Shown here: piece by piece, positions 8,793 to 18,090 of the stretch
How the letters are laid out: each line of letters opens with the position of its first letter
How positions within the stretch are numbered: position 1 is the first letter of the stretch
NCBI RefSeq assembly: GCF_000176135.1
Contig: NZ_ACZN01000018.1
Coordinates: 310,001-374,000 of the forward strand
Length of the DNA stretch: 64,000 bases
Origin: Vibrio coralliilyticus ATCC BAA-450
Lineage (GTDB): Bacteria > Pseudomonadota > Gammaproteobacteria > Enterobacterales > Vibrionaceae
Reading direction: 5' to 3'
Made by a program: the position numbers and the translations under genes
Notes under the pieces: model-generated
What the model was told of the DNA's origin: nothing
Seen by the model: only the letters and a program-made list of their open reading frames with translations
Database searches by the model: none

Positions 8793-9413
8793 ATGAGTTC
8801 TAATTCTAACAATCGCCACGAAATTGTTGAGCGCAATGTCGGTTTGCTAGCGATTCTTATTGTTTTTGCAATCAGCTTGGGTGCTCTTGTAGAGATCACC
8901 CCGCTTATTTTCCAAAAACAAACCACTGAGCCTGTTGACAACCTACGCCCATACACAGCTCTTGAGCTGGAAGGTCGTGACGTTTACATCCGTGAAGGTT
9001 GTAACGTATGTCATAGCCAGATGATTCGTCCATTCCGTTCTGAAACTGAGCGTTACGGTCACTACTCTGTTGCTGGTGAAAGTGTTTGGGAACACCCATT
9101 CCTATGGGGTTCTAAGCGTACTGGTCCAGACCTAGCACGCGTTGGTGGTCGTTACTCTGATGAGTGGCACCGCGTTCACCTAATTGACCCGCGTGAGCTT
9201 GTTCCTGAGTCAAACATGCCTGGTTTCCCATGGCTGGCTGACAATGTTCTTGATGGTAAGAACACAGAGAAGAAGTTAACAATCTTCCGCGATCAGTTTG
9301 GCGTTCCATACACTGATGAGCAAATCGCAAACGCGTCTAAAGATGTAGAAGGTAAAACTGAGATGGATGCCATCATCGCTTACCTTCAGTCTCTTGGTCA
9401 CGCAATGAAGTAA
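8793..9413 (+). CDS. ccoO: cbb3-type cytochrome c oxidase subunit II (monoheme cytochrome c)
   Basis: A 206-residue membrane-anchored cytochrome c that passes electrons to CcoN. An N-terminal helix (about 18-40) anchors a periplasmic domain with one heme-binding CNVCH motif near residue 70 (REGCNVCHSQMIRPF). Its start is 13 nt after the ccoN stop with GGAG in the gap. Conserved MIRPFRSETERYGHYS and SNMPGFPWL stretches are typical of CcoO, the latter supplying the Met heme ligand. Confidence 0.97.
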   Translation: MSSNSNNRHEIVERNVGLLAILIVFAISLGALVEITPLIFQKQTTEPVDNLRPYTALELEGRDVYIREGCNVCHSQMIRPFRSETERYGHYSVAGESVWEHPFLWGSKRTGPDLARVGGRYSDEWHRVHLIDPRELVPESNMPGFPWLADNVLDGKNTEKKLTIFRDQFGVPYTDEQIANASKDVEGKTEMDAIIAYLQSLGHAMK

Positions 9414-9428
9414 TAAAGGGGTGAAATT

Positions 9429-9605
9429 ATGGATATCGGTACTATTCATGGTATTTGGACCATAGTGCTTTTCGTGTGCTTTATAGGTGTAGTTTGGTGG
9501 GCCTACGGTAAAAACCGCAAAGCTCGCTTCGATGAAGCTGCGAACCTTGTTTTTGCCGATGAAGAGCAAGCACCCTCAAAAGAACAAGGAGTGACTAAGC
9601 AATGA
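9429..9605 (+). CDS. ccoQ: cbb3-type cytochrome oxidase small subunit
   Basis: A 58-residue protein starting MDIGTIHGIWTIVLFVCF, with one transmembrane helix (about 9-26), then the basic stretch YGKNRKARFDEA and an acidic tail. This is the usual size and layout of CcoQ/FixQ, which stabilises the oxidase complex. It begins 15 nt after ccoO, and its TGA overlaps the ATG of ccoP in ATGA, indicating translational coupling. Confidence 0.93.
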   Translation: MDIGTIHGIWTIVLFVCFIGVVWWAYGKNRKARFDEAANLVFADEEQAPSKEQGVTKQ

Positions 9606-10582
9606 CTACATTTTGGAGTCTTTGGATAATCATCATCACAGTCGGTACACTGGTCGGCTGTGCTGCACTACTGTTTTGGTGCCTTAAAGATAAAATGGGC
9701 GTTGAAGAAGGTGCAGATATGGGTCACGAATACGATGGTATTCGTGAGCTAAACAACCCACTGCCAAAGTGGTGGACGTATCTGTTTGTAAGTACTTTCG
9801 TATTTGCAGCAGTTTACTTCACACTTTATCCAGGTATGGGTAGTTTCAAAGGTGTACTTGGCTGGCAGAGTTCTGACCAGTTGGTAACAACGCTTGAAGA
9901 ATCAAAAGCGTCTATCGCTAGAGCTCAAGAGAACAAAGAACTTGTGCAATACGCGAAAGAACTAGACGATGCAGAAACTTACTTCGGTGAAGCTTTCAAG
10001 CGTCTAGCGTATGTTGATGGTTCTTCTGAACTACGCCCTATTCCAGAAATTGCCGCTGATGAAGAAGCAGTAAAAGTAGGTCAACGCTTGTTCCTACAGA
10101 ACTGTTCTCAGTGTCACGGCTCTGATGCTCGTGGTCAGAGAGGTTTCCCTAACCTAACTGATGACGCATGGCTATACGGCGGTGAGCCTGAAGCAATCGT
10201 AACGACTGTAATGCAAGGTCGTATCGGTCAGATGCCAGCATGGAAAGACGCGCTAGGCGAACAAGGCGTTAAAGAAGTGGTTAGCTACACGCTAAGCCTT
10301 TCTGGACGTTCTGTTAACGCACGTGAAGCCGAAGCTGGTAAAGCTCGCTTCGTTGTGTGTGCTGCGTGTCACGGTACTGATGGTAAGGGTAACCCTGCTG
10401 TTGGTGCACCAGACCTGACCGATCAGGACTGGTTGTTCGGCGGTTCGCGCGCTGACGTAACTGAAACTGTAATGAATGGCCGTTCCGGTGTAATGCCAGC
10501 ATGGAAGGACATTCTGGGCGAAGATAAAGTCCAACTTGTTTCAGCTTATGTCTGGAGCTTAAGCAACTCAGATAATAAGTAA
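9602..10582 (+). CDS. ccoP: cbb3-type cytochrome c oxidase subunit III (diheme cytochrome c)
   Basis: A 326-residue diheme cytochrome c that receives electrons and passes them to CcoO. Two N-terminal transmembrane segments (about 8-28 and 57-77) are followed by two cytochrome c domains with CSQCH at residues 168-172 and CAACH at 253-257. Each is followed by a distal Met motif (GQMPAWKD, GVMPAWKD). The GGEPEAIV and GGSRADV repeats show the two domains are duplicated. It is the last structural gene and is followed by a strong terminator. Confidence 0.97.
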   Translation: MTTFWSLWIIIITVGTLVGCAALLFWCLKDKMGVEEGADMGHEYDGIRELNNPLPKWWTYLFVSTFVFAAVYFTLYPGMGSFKGVLGWQSSDQLVTTLEESKASIARAQENKELVQYAKELDDAETYFGEAFKRLAYVDGSSELRPIPEIAADEEAVKVGQRLFLQNCSQCHGSDARGQRGFPNLTDDAWLYGGEPEAIVTTVMQGRIGQMPAWKDALGEQGVKEVVSYTLSLSGRSVNAREAEAGKARFVVCAACHGTDGKGNPAVGAPDLTDQDWLFGGSRADVTETVMNGRSGVMPAWKDILGEDKVQLVSAYVWSLSNSDNK

Positions 10583-10592
10583 CATTTCAATA

Positions 10593-10615
10593 ACGGCCCC
10601 TTTTGAAGGGGCCGT
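10593..10615 (+). terminator. Rho-independent terminator after ccoP
   Basis: An 8-bp perfect stem ACGGCCCC/GGGGCCGT with a 7-nt loop, followed by the pyrimidine-rich CTTTCCTTT. It separates the oxidase structural operon from the assembly genes that follow. Confidence 0.85.
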
Positions 10616-10671
10616 CTTTCCTTTACAGTTAAAGCCCTAATTTATTTAATTTTTTTATTGAGAACTTTTGT

Positions 10672-11151
10672 ATGGAAAAGCCTTGGTATAAGCAGTTTTG
10701 GCCCTGGTTTATACTCTCCTTAACGGTCGGAGTGTCTATATTAACTTTGGTTCGAGTCGCAATACTTACCAACCACTCAATTCACTTAGTGACTGAGGAT
10801 TATTACAAGAAAGGTAAAGGTATTAACGTCGATATCACTAGAGTCAAAGTCACTAAAGAGTTAGGCCTTGACGCTACGGTTCGCTCCGAAGGCGACACTG
10901 TGGTGATTCAGTTTGATAAAGGCCAGCTAAAGCATTACCCAGCAATTACCGCTATGTTTGCTCACCGAACCCTTCCTGACCATGATTTCACGAAGCTTGT
11001 TACATCAGACGCAAGTGGTCAGTACCGACTTAAGCTTGATAGTGAGCTTCAAGGTCCATGGTTTATAGAGCTAACCCCGCACGACGAGAAGTGGCTAATC
11101 CAAGGCCGTGTAGAGTTCCCAACATCGTCAGCAGTACAACTAACCAATTAA
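10672..11151 (+). CDS. fixH: FixH/CcoH-family cbb3 oxidase assembly protein
   Basis: A 159-residue membrane protein with one N-terminal helix (about 11-32, WFILSLTVGVSILTLVRVA) and a periplasmic domain. The VTEDYYKKGKGIN motif after the helix is the FixH signature. FixH proteins act with the CcoI copper ATPase in assembly of the oxidase copper centre. It stands directly upstream of ccoI (9-nt gap). Confidence 0.92.
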   Translation: MEKPWYKQFWPWFILSLTVGVSILTLVRVAILTNHSIHLVTEDYYKKGKGINVDITRVKVTKELGLDATVRSEGDTVVIQFDKGQLKHYPAITAMFAHRTLPDHDFTKLVTSDASGQYRLKLDSELQGPWFIELTPHDEKWLIQGRVEFPTSSAVQLTN

Positions 11152-11160
11152 GAAGCGTCT

Positions 11161-13533
11161 ATGTGCAAATCCTGTTATCACTGTGGTGAAGATGTACCAG
11201 CCAACACGGATTTCAAAGTCGAAATTTTGGGTCAAACACGAGATATGTGTTGCCCAGGCTGTGAGACAGTAGCTCAGACTATCGTCGATAGCGGACTGGT
11301 TTCCTACTACCAATATCGAACAGCCCCTGCAGAAAAAGCCGATTTAGTGCCTGAGCAACTTCAGGCACTTATTCATTATGACAACGAAGAAGTCCAGTCC
11401 GAGTTTGTTAGAAACGCCGAAGACAAAGCCGAAGTTACCTTGTCACTAGAAGGTGTATCATGTGCCGCGTGTGCATGGTTGATAGAGAAACAAGTTTCCA
11501 CTCGCACTGGTGTTCTTTCTATTCGAGTCAATACCACGACAAACCGAGCAATTCTGGCATGGGATAAAACCCAAACTAAACTTAGCGAACTGCTCTCTAG
11601 CATTCATCAACTCGGTTACAAAGCTGCACCTTTTGAAGCAGACAAACAAGAAGCCGCTTATCATGAGTCCATGAAGCAATACCTATATCGACTAGGTATT
11701 GCTGGCTTAGCAACAATGCAAGTAATGATGCTGGCTGTTGCACTATATCTTGAAGTATTTGGTGACTTGGAGCCTGAATTTAAAAGCTACTTTCGCTGGG
11801 TGAGTTTAATCTTCGCAACGCCGGTGATGCTATACTCTGCCCTTCCATTCTACCTCAATGCATGGCGTAGTATTCGCAGTCGAACGCTAGGCATGGATGT
11901 GCCTGTCTCATTGGCCATGATCTTCGCTTACTTTGCCAGTTTGGTAGCAACAGTCACCGAGCAAGGTGAAGTCTTCTTTGAATCCATCTCTATGTTTGCG
12001 TTCTTCCTCCTCGTAGGTCGCTTTCTTGAGATGCGTGCTAGACGCAAAGCTGCAGCGGCAAGCGGAAACTTGCTCAAGCTCATCCCAGCCATTGCGACTA
12101 AGTTAGATGGCGATCAGGTTCCTGTTAAAACGCTTAAACTCGGCGACCAAATTCGCGTTCTTCCGGGCGAGCATGTTCCTGCAGACGGGAAGATCATCAA
12201 AGGACGTGTCCATATTGATGAATCCATGTTAACTGGTGAGTCAGTGCCAGTGGTCAAGAATGTCGATGATTACGTATATGCTGGCACATTAAATGGCGAA
12301 GAGTCGTTCGAGCTAGAAGTAACTTCAACTAAAGCAGACTCGATGATTTCCAACATTGTCCGCTTACAAGACGAAGCTCAGTTGTCGAAGCCAAAAATCG
12401 CTCAAATTGCAGACGTTGTCGCCCGTTACTTTGTCGCGATTATTTTAGTAATTGCAGCAGGTACGTGGGTTTTCTGGCACCAGACTAAGCCGGATGACGC
12501 ATTTTGGATCATGCTTTCAGTCTTAGTGGCTACCTGCCCTTGTGCGTTATCTCTAGCAACACCAACAGCATTAACCTGTGCTACCTCTCGAATGGGTAAC
12601 CTAGGCATTCTTCTGCGTAAAGGGCACGTATTCGAAACACTCTGTAAGATTAACCACCTTATCGTTGATAAGACTGGCACGCTGACTCATGGCGACATAA
12701 TGATCAGCGAAGTAAACACCTTCTCTGATACCTCAAAAGAAGAAGCCTTAGCGATTGCGGCCTCACTTGAATCCCACGCAAACCACCCAATCGCGAGAGC
12801 TTTTAAGTCATATCAAAGCTTGGAAGTTCAGGTAAATGATGTAGAAAACATTATTGGCTCTGGCATTCAAGGTACTTACCAAGGCCAAAGCGTTAAGATC
12901 GGCAGTGCAAGCTTCATCTTGGGGGAGCAATCAGAAGCGGAACCTAACTCCGTGTATCTGTCCTTGGATGGTCAACATGTCGCCACCTTCATTTACCAAG
13001 ACCCAATTCGTGCAGAATCTAAGACATTCATCGAGCGCTTTAAGCAGGCGGGTATCAAAGTCACTTTGCTCACTGGGGATTCCCAATCTAACGCAGACGT
13101 AGTCGCCAAAGAGATCGGTATCGAAACAGTGGTTGCAGGCGCAAAACCTCAAGACAAACTGGAATACTTGCAAAACGTCGACGACAACGATGTGACCATG
13201 ATGATTGGAGATGGAATCAACGACGCCCCTACCCTCGCGGGTGCCCATCTATCTGTCGCGATGGGCGGCGGTGCTGATGTGGCTAAAGCGTCTGCTGATA
13301 TGGTCCTGCTCGGCGACCAATTGGACCGCATTCTTGAAGCTCGTAAGCTCGCTCTGCAAACACGTAAGATTATCCGCGAAAACCTCGCTTGGTCACTTGG
13401 TTACAACATTTTGATCTTGCCATTGGCCGTTGCAGGATTTGTCGCTCCTTATTTTGCAGTTGTTGGTATGTCTGCAAGCTCAATTATTGTAGTATCTAAC
13501 TCTCTACGCTTGCTCAAAGAACAAGGTAAATAA
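11161..13533 (+). CDS. ccoI: cbb3 oxidase-associated copper-exporting P-type ATPase
   Basis: A P1B-type ATPase of 790 residues that moves copper across the inner membrane for the cbb3 oxidase. In order: an N-terminal cysteine cluster (MCKSCYHCGEDVP and CCPGCE), a heavy-metal domain with CAAC near residue 102, transmembrane helices, TGES actuator motif, CPC metal-site motif in ATCPCALS, DKTGT phosphorylation motif, HP motif in NHPIARA and GDGINDAP hinge motif. All catalytic motifs are intact. It lies between fixH and ccoS, the standard fixGHIS-like order without an adjacent ccoG. Confidence 0.97.
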   Translation: MCKSCYHCGEDVPANTDFKVEILGQTRDMCCPGCETVAQTIVDSGLVSYYQYRTAPAEKADLVPEQLQALIHYDNEEVQSEFVRNAEDKAEVTLSLEGVSCAACAWLIEKQVSTRTGVLSIRVNTTTNRAILAWDKTQTKLSELLSSIHQLGYKAAPFEADKQEAAYHESMKQYLYRLGIAGLATMQVMMLAVALYLEVFGDLEPEFKSYFRWVSLIFATPVMLYSALPFYLNAWRSIRSRTLGMDVPVSLAMIFAYFASLVATVTEQGEVFFESISMFAFFLLVGRFLEMRARRKAAAASGNLLKLIPAIATKLDGDQVPVKTLKLGDQIRVLPGEHVPADGKIIKGRVHIDESMLTGESVPVVKNVDDYVYAGTLNGEESFELEVTSTKADSMISNIVRLQDEAQLSKPKIAQIADVVARYFVAIILVIAAGTWVFWHQTKPDDAFWIMLSVLVATCPCALSLATPTALTCATSRMGNLGILLRKGHVFETLCKINHLIVDKTGTLTHGDIMISEVNTFSDTSKEEALAIAASLESHANHPIARAFKSYQSLEVQVNDVENIIGSGIQGTYQGQSVKIGSASFILGEQSEAEPNSVYLSLDGQHVATFIYQDPIRAESKTFIERFKQAGIKVTLLTGDSQSNADVVAKEIGIETVVAGAKPQDKLEYLQNVDDNDVTMMIGDGINDAPTLAGAHLSVAMGGGADVAKASADMVLLGDQLDRILEARKLALQTRKIIRENLAWSLGYNILILPLAVAGFVAPYFAVVGMSASSIIVVSNSLRLLKEQGK

Positions 13534-13534
13534 G

Positions 13535-13699
13535 ATGGAAAGCCTTTATATTCTTATCCCAATTGCTATCGTTTTGGTTTGTGTCGCCATTGCAATCTTC
13601 CTCTGGGCGGTAAAAAGCGATCAGTTTGAGGATTTGGAGCGACAGGGTCACAATATTTTGTTCGACGAAGACGAGAAAAACGAGAGCAAGACCAAATGA
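13535..13699 (+). CDS. ccoS: cbb3-type oxidase assembly protein CcoS
   Basis: A 54-residue protein, MESLYILIPIAIVLVCVAIA, with one transmembrane helix followed by LWAVKSDQFEDLERQG, the characteristic CcoS/FixS sequence. It is needed for cofactor insertion in cbb3 oxidases of related bacteria. The ATG is 1 nt after the ccoI stop, and its TGA overlaps the next ATG. Confidence 0.95.
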   Translation: MESLYILIPIAIVLVCVAIAIFLWAVKSDQFEDLERQGHNILFDEDEKNESKTK

Positions 13700-14367
13700 C
13701 GCCAGACTGGTTAGGTGCCTTGCTAATCGGTGTCATCGGCGCAGGTCACTGTATGGGGATGTGTGGAGGTATTGCCTCCATGCTTACTATGGGTCAAACC
13801 AATAGCTCGAAGCTAGTCCCTGTCTTCTACAACCTCGGTAGACTAATAAGCTATGCCATCATAGGTGCTATTGTTGGTGGCGCCATCTCTTCCATCGCTG
13901 AAGTCAGTACAATGAACAATGCGCTAACATGGCTAAGGTTAGCTGCCGCTGTGTTTATGATTCTATTGGCTTTTTATATTGGGCGATGGTGGCAAGGGCT
14001 ACTTTATGTTGAGAAGATAGGCCAGAAGCTGTGGAAGTTCATCTCGCCAGCAGGTAAATCCTTACTGCCATTAAAATCCCCGCTCCATGCACTTCCTTTT
14101 GGCTTTATCTGGGGTTGGTTACCATGTGGGTTAGTGTACTCCACATTAACTTGGTCTGCGGTATCGGGGAGCGCGTTGAATGGCGCTCTAATCATGTTAG
14201 CGTTTGGCGCTGGTACTCTACCTGCTATGCTGCTCATGGGTTTTGGCGCAACCTATTTACACAAGTTGCAACAATCGTCGATATTTCGTAACTTCGGGGC
14301 GTTATTGATCTTATCTTACGGGATCTACACGGCTTACGGTGCGGTAACTATATTATCACTAACATGA
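13696..14367 (+). CDS. TauE/SafE-family (DsbD-like) membrane protein
   Basis: A 223-residue polytopic membrane protein with about six hydrophobic segments. The first carries GAGHCMGMCGG, a Cys pair in a membrane helix, and a later helix has WGWLPCGLVYS, also with Cys. This pattern is typical of the sulfite exporter TauE/SafE (DsbD-like) proteins found next to ccoS in many proteobacteria, where a role in copper or thiol handling during oxidase assembly is suspected. It is translationally coupled to ccoS through ATGA. The exact substrate cannot be read from the sequence. Confidence 0.85.
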   Translation: MTPDWLGALLIGVIGAGHCMGMCGGIASMLTMGQTNSSKLVPVFYNLGRLISYAIIGAIVGGAISSIAEVSTMNNALTWLRLAAAVFMILLAFYIGRWWQGLLYVEKIGQKLWKFISPAGKSLLPLKSPLHALPFGFIWGWLPCGLVYSTLTWSAVSGSALNGALIMLAFGAGTLPAMLLMGFGATYLHKLQQSSIFRNFGALLILSYGIYTAYGAVTILSLT

Positions 14368-14428
14368 TATACCCCTGTTTTTCTGCGGCTTTTTTAGCTA
14401 CCCTTTAGTATTAATGAGTGCTAAAATA

Positions 14429-14442
14429 TTGATGTATATCAA
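14429..14442. promoter_or_regulatory. Perfect FNR box upstream of fnr
   Basis: TTGATGTATATCAA matches the FNR consensus TTGAT-N4-ATCAA exactly. It ends 16 bp before the fnr start codon, a position that fits autorepression by blocking the promoter or early transcription, as known for E. coli fnr. Confidence 0.85.
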
Positions 14443-14458
14443 ATCGTGAAAGGTTGTT

Positions 14459-15208
14459 ATGATTTCTGAAAAGCCTGCAACAAAACGCATCCAATCCGGC
14501 GGATGTGCTATTCACTGTCAAGACTGTAGTATCAGCCAACTGTGTATTCCATTTACACTGAATGAGTCTGAGCTTGACCAATTAGATCAGATTATTGAAC
14601 GCAAAAAGCCAATCCAAAAAGGACAAGAGCTTTTTAAAGCGGGCGATGATCTTAAGTCTTTATACGCGATTCGTTCTGGCACAATCAAAAGCTACACCAT
14701 CACAGAACAAGGTGACGAGCAAATTACCGCTTTCCACTTAGCTGGCGATTTGGTTGGTTTTGACGCCATTACTGGCGACCTACACCCAAGTTTCGCGCAA
14801 GCACTTGAAACTTCGATGGTATGCGAAATTCCATACGAAATCTTAGATGACCTTTCAGGTAAAATGCCTAAACTTCGTCAGCAAATCATGCGTTTGATGA
14901 GTAACGAAATCAAAGGCGACCAAGAAATGATCCTGCTTCTATCTAAGAAGAATGCAGAAGAGCGCTTGGCGGCATTCCTATACAACCTGTCAACTCGATT
15001 CTCTCAACGCGGCTTCAGCCCTCGTGAGTTCCGTTTAACCATGACGCGTGGTGACATTGGTAACTACCTAGGTCTAACAGTTGAAACCATTTCTCGTTTG
15101 TTAGGTCGTTTCCAGAAATCAGAAATCCTCAGCGTTAAGGGCAAGTACATCACGATTCTTGATCATGATACCCTCATGGAACTGGCTGGCGTTTCGACAG
15201 AATCTTAA
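14459..15208 (+). CDS. fnr: Oxygen-sensing fumarate/nitrate reduction regulator FNR
   Basis: A global anaerobic regulator of 249 residues. N-terminal cysteines at 16, 20, 23 and 29 match the cluster arrangement of E. coli FNR (C20, C23, C29) that holds the [4Fe-4S] centre, and a further Cys in SMVCEIPY corresponds to C122. A cyclic-nucleotide-type beta roll follows. The C-terminal helix-turn-helix includes TVETISRLLGRF, with the Glu, Ser and Arg that read TTGAT. It lies directly after the cbb3 assembly genes and carries an FNR box in its own promoter. Confidence 0.97.
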   Translation: MISEKPATKRIQSGGCAIHCQDCSISQLCIPFTLNESELDQLDQIIERKKPIQKGQELFKAGDDLKSLYAIRSGTIKSYTITEQGDEQITAFHLAGDLVGFDAITGDLHPSFAQALETSMVCEIPYEILDDLSGKMPKLRQQIMRLMSNEIKGDQEMILLLSKKNAEERLAAFLYNLSTRFSQRGFSPREFRLTMTRGDIGNYLGLTVETISRLLGRFQKSEILSVKGKYITILDHDTLMELAGVSTES

Positions 15209-15217
15209 TAACTTCAA

Positions 15218-15245
15218 TGACGTAGCTCAAAACTGAGCTACGTCA
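15218..15245 (+). terminator. Rho-independent terminator after fnr
   Basis: A perfect 12-bp stem TGACGTAGCTCA/TGAGCTACGTCA with a 4-nt loop, followed by TACTTTTTTC. Confidence 0.9.
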
Positions 15246-15337
15246 TACTTTTTTCACCTTCCTCACTGTTTTTCTAAAAATCTTCATCTAGCTAGGCTAC
15301 ATTAATCATATAACTCTCCCACTCCCAAGGAGTTACT

Positions 15338-16285
15338 ATGAGTATCTATAACAAAATACTAGTTGTTGCTGACATCAATAAAGATGAACAACCCGCTTTA
15401 GCCCGTGCCATGCAGCTTGCTGCGAAAAGTCGTTCTCGTAGTCACGTGACTTTCTTCCTATCCATCTACGACTTTTCTTATGACATGACGTCAATGCTCT
15501 CTATCGATGAGCGTGACGCAATGCGCCGTGGTGTCATTGGCCAACGTGAGCAATGGATGCAAAACGTCGCTAAACCCTACATTAACGAAGACATTGATTT
15601 TGAAGTAAAAGTCGTGTGGCACAATCGCCCTTATGAAGCCATCGTCGCTGAGACATTCGCGGGTAGCCATGACATCGTGATTAAAGGCACGCGTAAGCAC
15701 GATGTTCTAGAGTCAGTGATTTTCACGCCAACGGACTGGCACTTGCTACGTAAATGCCCTTGCCCGGTGTTATTGGTGAAAAATGCCGATTGGCCTGAAG
15801 ATGCCAGCATTCTCGCCTCTGTCCATGTTGGCTCTGAAAATGACACCCACTTAGGCTTAAACGACAGTATGGTCGAACAGCTTAAAAGCCTCACCGAACG
15901 CTTAGGAGCCCAACCTTACCTGGTTAACGCCTACCCTGTGACTCCTGCTAACATTACAATCGAACTGCCTGAGTTCGATCCGACAACCTATAGCGATGCA
16001 GTACGCGGCCACCACCTAACCGCAATGAAAGCACTGCGCCAAAAGCATGGTTACGACGAGCAACAAACCATTGTAGAGCAAGGCCTTCCTGAAGACGTCA
16101 TTCCAGAATCCGCTGAAAAGCTTAATGCAGCAATGGTTATCGTCGGCACAACAGGCCGTACAGGTTTGTCTGCTGTGTTTATCGGTAATACCGCGGAGCA
16201 CGTCATTGATAAGATCAACTGTGACGTTCTGGCTCTGAAACCTAAAGGGTATATCAGCCCATTAGACCCTAAAACAGCGGTATAA
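15338..16285 (+). CDS. uspE: Universal stress protein UspE
   Basis: A 315-residue protein made of two tandem universal stress protein domains (about 1-150 and 160-308). The second domain holds VGTTGRTGLSAVFIGNTAEHV, the GxxG...GS/T-type nucleotide-loop pattern. UspE sits next to fnr in many gammaproteobacteria, and its length equals the E. coli protein. SD AAGGAG lies just before the ATG. It ends before a strong terminator. Confidence 0.95.
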   Translation: MSIYNKILVVADINKDEQPALARAMQLAAKSRSRSHVTFFLSIYDFSYDMTSMLSIDERDAMRRGVIGQREQWMQNVAKPYINEDIDFEVKVVWHNRPYEAIVAETFAGSHDIVIKGTRKHDVLESVIFTPTDWHLLRKCPCPVLLVKNADWPEDASILASVHVGSENDTHLGLNDSMVEQLKSLTERLGAQPYLVNAYPVTPANITIELPEFDPTTYSDAVRGHHLTAMKALRQKHGYDEQQTIVEQGLPEDVIPESAEKLNAAMVIVGTTGRTGLSAVFIGNTAEHVIDKINCDVLALKPKGYISPLDPKTAV

Positions 16286-16297
16286 CTTAGGACTTCG

Positions 16298-16325
16298 AAT
16301 CCCCTCAAGGCAACTTGAGGGGATT
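16298..16325 (+). terminator. Rho-independent terminator after uspE
   Basis: A 12-bp perfect stem AATCCCCTCAAG/CTTGAGGGGATT with a GCAA tetraloop, running directly into a T-tract. Confidence 0.92.
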
Positions 16326-16422
16326 TTTTATAGTCTTCTATTATTAGAACTGGCATCTGACTCATTTATCCGTATTATACGCACTTCATTTTGGTTTCAT
16401 GATTGATTAAGACTGCAAGCGA

Positions 16423-17355
16423 ATGACTGAGCAAACTCAAGAGCTAACAAAAGCTCAACAATACAACTTCAACAAGTTACAAAAGCGTATTCGTCGTAAT
16501 ACAGGCCAAGCGATTCAAGACTTCAACATGATTGAAGAAGGCGATCGCATCATGGTGTGCCTGTCTGGCGGTAAAGATAGCTTTACTATGCTTGATATTC
16601 TGATGAGTTTGCAGAAAAGCGCGCCAATTAATTTCTCGCTAATTGCAGTTAATCTAGACCAAAAACAGCCGGGGTTTCCGGGCCATATTCTTCCTGAATA
16701 CCTAGAATCTTTAGGTGTTGAATACAAAATCGTAGAGGAAGATACTTACTCGATTGTTCAGGATAAGATCCCTGAAGGTAAGACGACTTGTTCTCTATGT
16801 TCTCGCCTACGTCGCGGCATTCTATACCGTACCGCGAACGAACTTGGTGCAACTAAGATTGCTCTAGGTCACCACCGTGACGATATTTTGGAAACACTGT
16901 TCCTAAACATGTTCCACGGCGGAAAGATGAAAGGCATGCCGCCTAAGCTGGTATCAGATAACGGTGAGCATGTGGTGATTCGCCCACTAGCTTACTGTCG
17001 TGAGAAGGACATCATTAAATTCTCTGACATGCGAGGTTACCCTATCATTCCATGTAACCTTTGTGGTTCTCAGCCAAACCTGCAGCGTCAGAATATCAAA
17101 CAAATGCTAAACGACTGGGATAAGCGCTTCCCAGGCCGAATTGAAAGTATGTTCCGTGCAATGCAAAACGTTGTTCCAAGTCACTTAGCGGACCATGAGC
17201 TTTTCGATTTTAAATCGATCGACAAAGACTCAGGTGTTATTAACGGTGGCGATATCGGTTTCGACAAAGAAGAAATGCCAAAGCAGCCTATTGTTGATGA
17301 AGATATGGTTCAGGAATTTGATCCTAGCTTACAACTTGATGTCACCAACATCTAA
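16423..17355 (+). CDS. ttcA: tRNA 2-thiocytidine(32) biosynthesis protein TtcA
   Basis: A 310-residue iron-sulfur enzyme that thiolates cytidine 32 in some tRNAs. It shows the PP-loop ATP pyrophosphatase motif SGGKDS near residue 47, and the two CxxC motifs TTCSLCSRL and CNLCGSQ that bind the cluster. The GHHRDD motif between them is also typical. It follows uspE with its own upstream region and ends at a strong shared terminator. Confidence 0.96.
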   Translation: MTEQTQELTKAQQYNFNKLQKRIRRNTGQAIQDFNMIEEGDRIMVCLSGGKDSFTMLDILMSLQKSAPINFSLIAVNLDQKQPGFPGHILPEYLESLGVEYKIVEEDTYSIVQDKIPEGKTTCSLCSRLRRGILYRTANELGATKIALGHHRDDILETLFLNMFHGGKMKGMPPKLVSDNGEHVVIRPLAYCREKDIIKFSDMRGYPIIPCNLCGSQPNLQRQNIKQMLNDWDKRFPGRIESMFRAMQNVVPSHLADHELFDFKSIDKDSGVINGGDIGFDKEEMPKQPIVDEDMVQEFDPSLQLDVTNI

Positions 17356-17372
17356 ACGCATTTAGAATTAAA

Positions 17373-17400
17373 AAAAAGGGTCGCAACAGCGACCCTTTTT
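17373..17400. terminator. Bidirectional terminator between ttcA and the DUF2987 gene
   Basis: A 12-bp stem AAAAAGGGTCGC/GCGACCCTTTTT with an AACA loop. T-tracts are present in both reading directions, so it ends both converging genes. Confidence 0.93.
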
Positions 17401-17418
17401 GCATAAACACCCAGCGGA

Positions 17419-18078
17419 TTAGTTAGCTTTAGGCAGGTAAGGCAGGACACGAGCTGTTTCTTGAGGCAGTGTCATCTTGCCGCCTTCACCGATATCTGAT
17501 AGTGCGACCTGCACTTTTCCATCAACGATGTCTTTGCTCGAACCGTTAGAGAATTCTACTTTTGAATTCAATTTGTTAGCAAACTCAAGCGTCACCCCTT
17601 CTACATCTGGAGTAAACCAGCTTGCAAACATGCCCCCCAAATCTTCAAGCATGGCCTGCATCTGCGGCATCAGCTTTTCTACATCAGCGTACGCGATCTC
17701 ACCGTTAAAGGGTTCTTTCGTCATCACAACCATAGAGAAGTCACATCGCTGATCCATTGGCGTTTGAACAAAAACAAGTGGGTTAGCTGATTTAAGGTTG
17801 TTGTCCAGTGGAACAATCAACTCATGGTATGGCGAAGATTTCAGCTCTTCATAGTGTTCTTCTTTTTCCATCCATGCTTTCTCAATAACACAGTTTTGCT
17901 TTGTATCGGCATTAAGGAAGAAGAAACCGACTTTTACATCTTCATGCCCTTCTTTCACATTCTGCTTCATATGAGTGAAGAGCTTTGAATAGGTAAACAT
18001 GTATTCTTGCGCAGAGACAGGTAACGCCGCAGCAGAAGTCACCGCGGCAGTTAAAAGGGCTAACGATAATTTTTTCAT
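17419..18078 (-). CDS. Exported DUF2987-type protein
   Basis: A 219-residue protein with a clear Sec signal peptide (MKKLSLALLTAAVTSAAALPVSA, cleavage before QEY). The body begins EYMFTYSKLFTHMKQN and resembles DUF2987 proteins common in Vibrio and Shewanella, of unknown function. Two cysteines (QNCVIEKAW and QRCDFSMV) could form a disulfide. It is 12 nt downstream of the Bax-like gene and likely in the same transcript. Confidence 0.82.
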   Translation of the reverse strand: MKKLSLALLTAAVTSAAALPVSAQEYMFTYSKLFTHMKQNVKEGHEDVKVGFFFLNADTKQNCVIEKAWMEKEEHYEELKSSPYHELIVPLDNNLKSANPLVFVQTPMDQRCDFSMVVMTKEPFNGEIAYADVEKLMPQMQAMLEDLGGMFASWFTPDVEGVTLEFANKLNSKVEFSNGSSKDIVDGKVQVALSDIGEGGKMTLPQETARVLPYLPKAN

Positions 18079-18090
18079 TGAATGTAATAC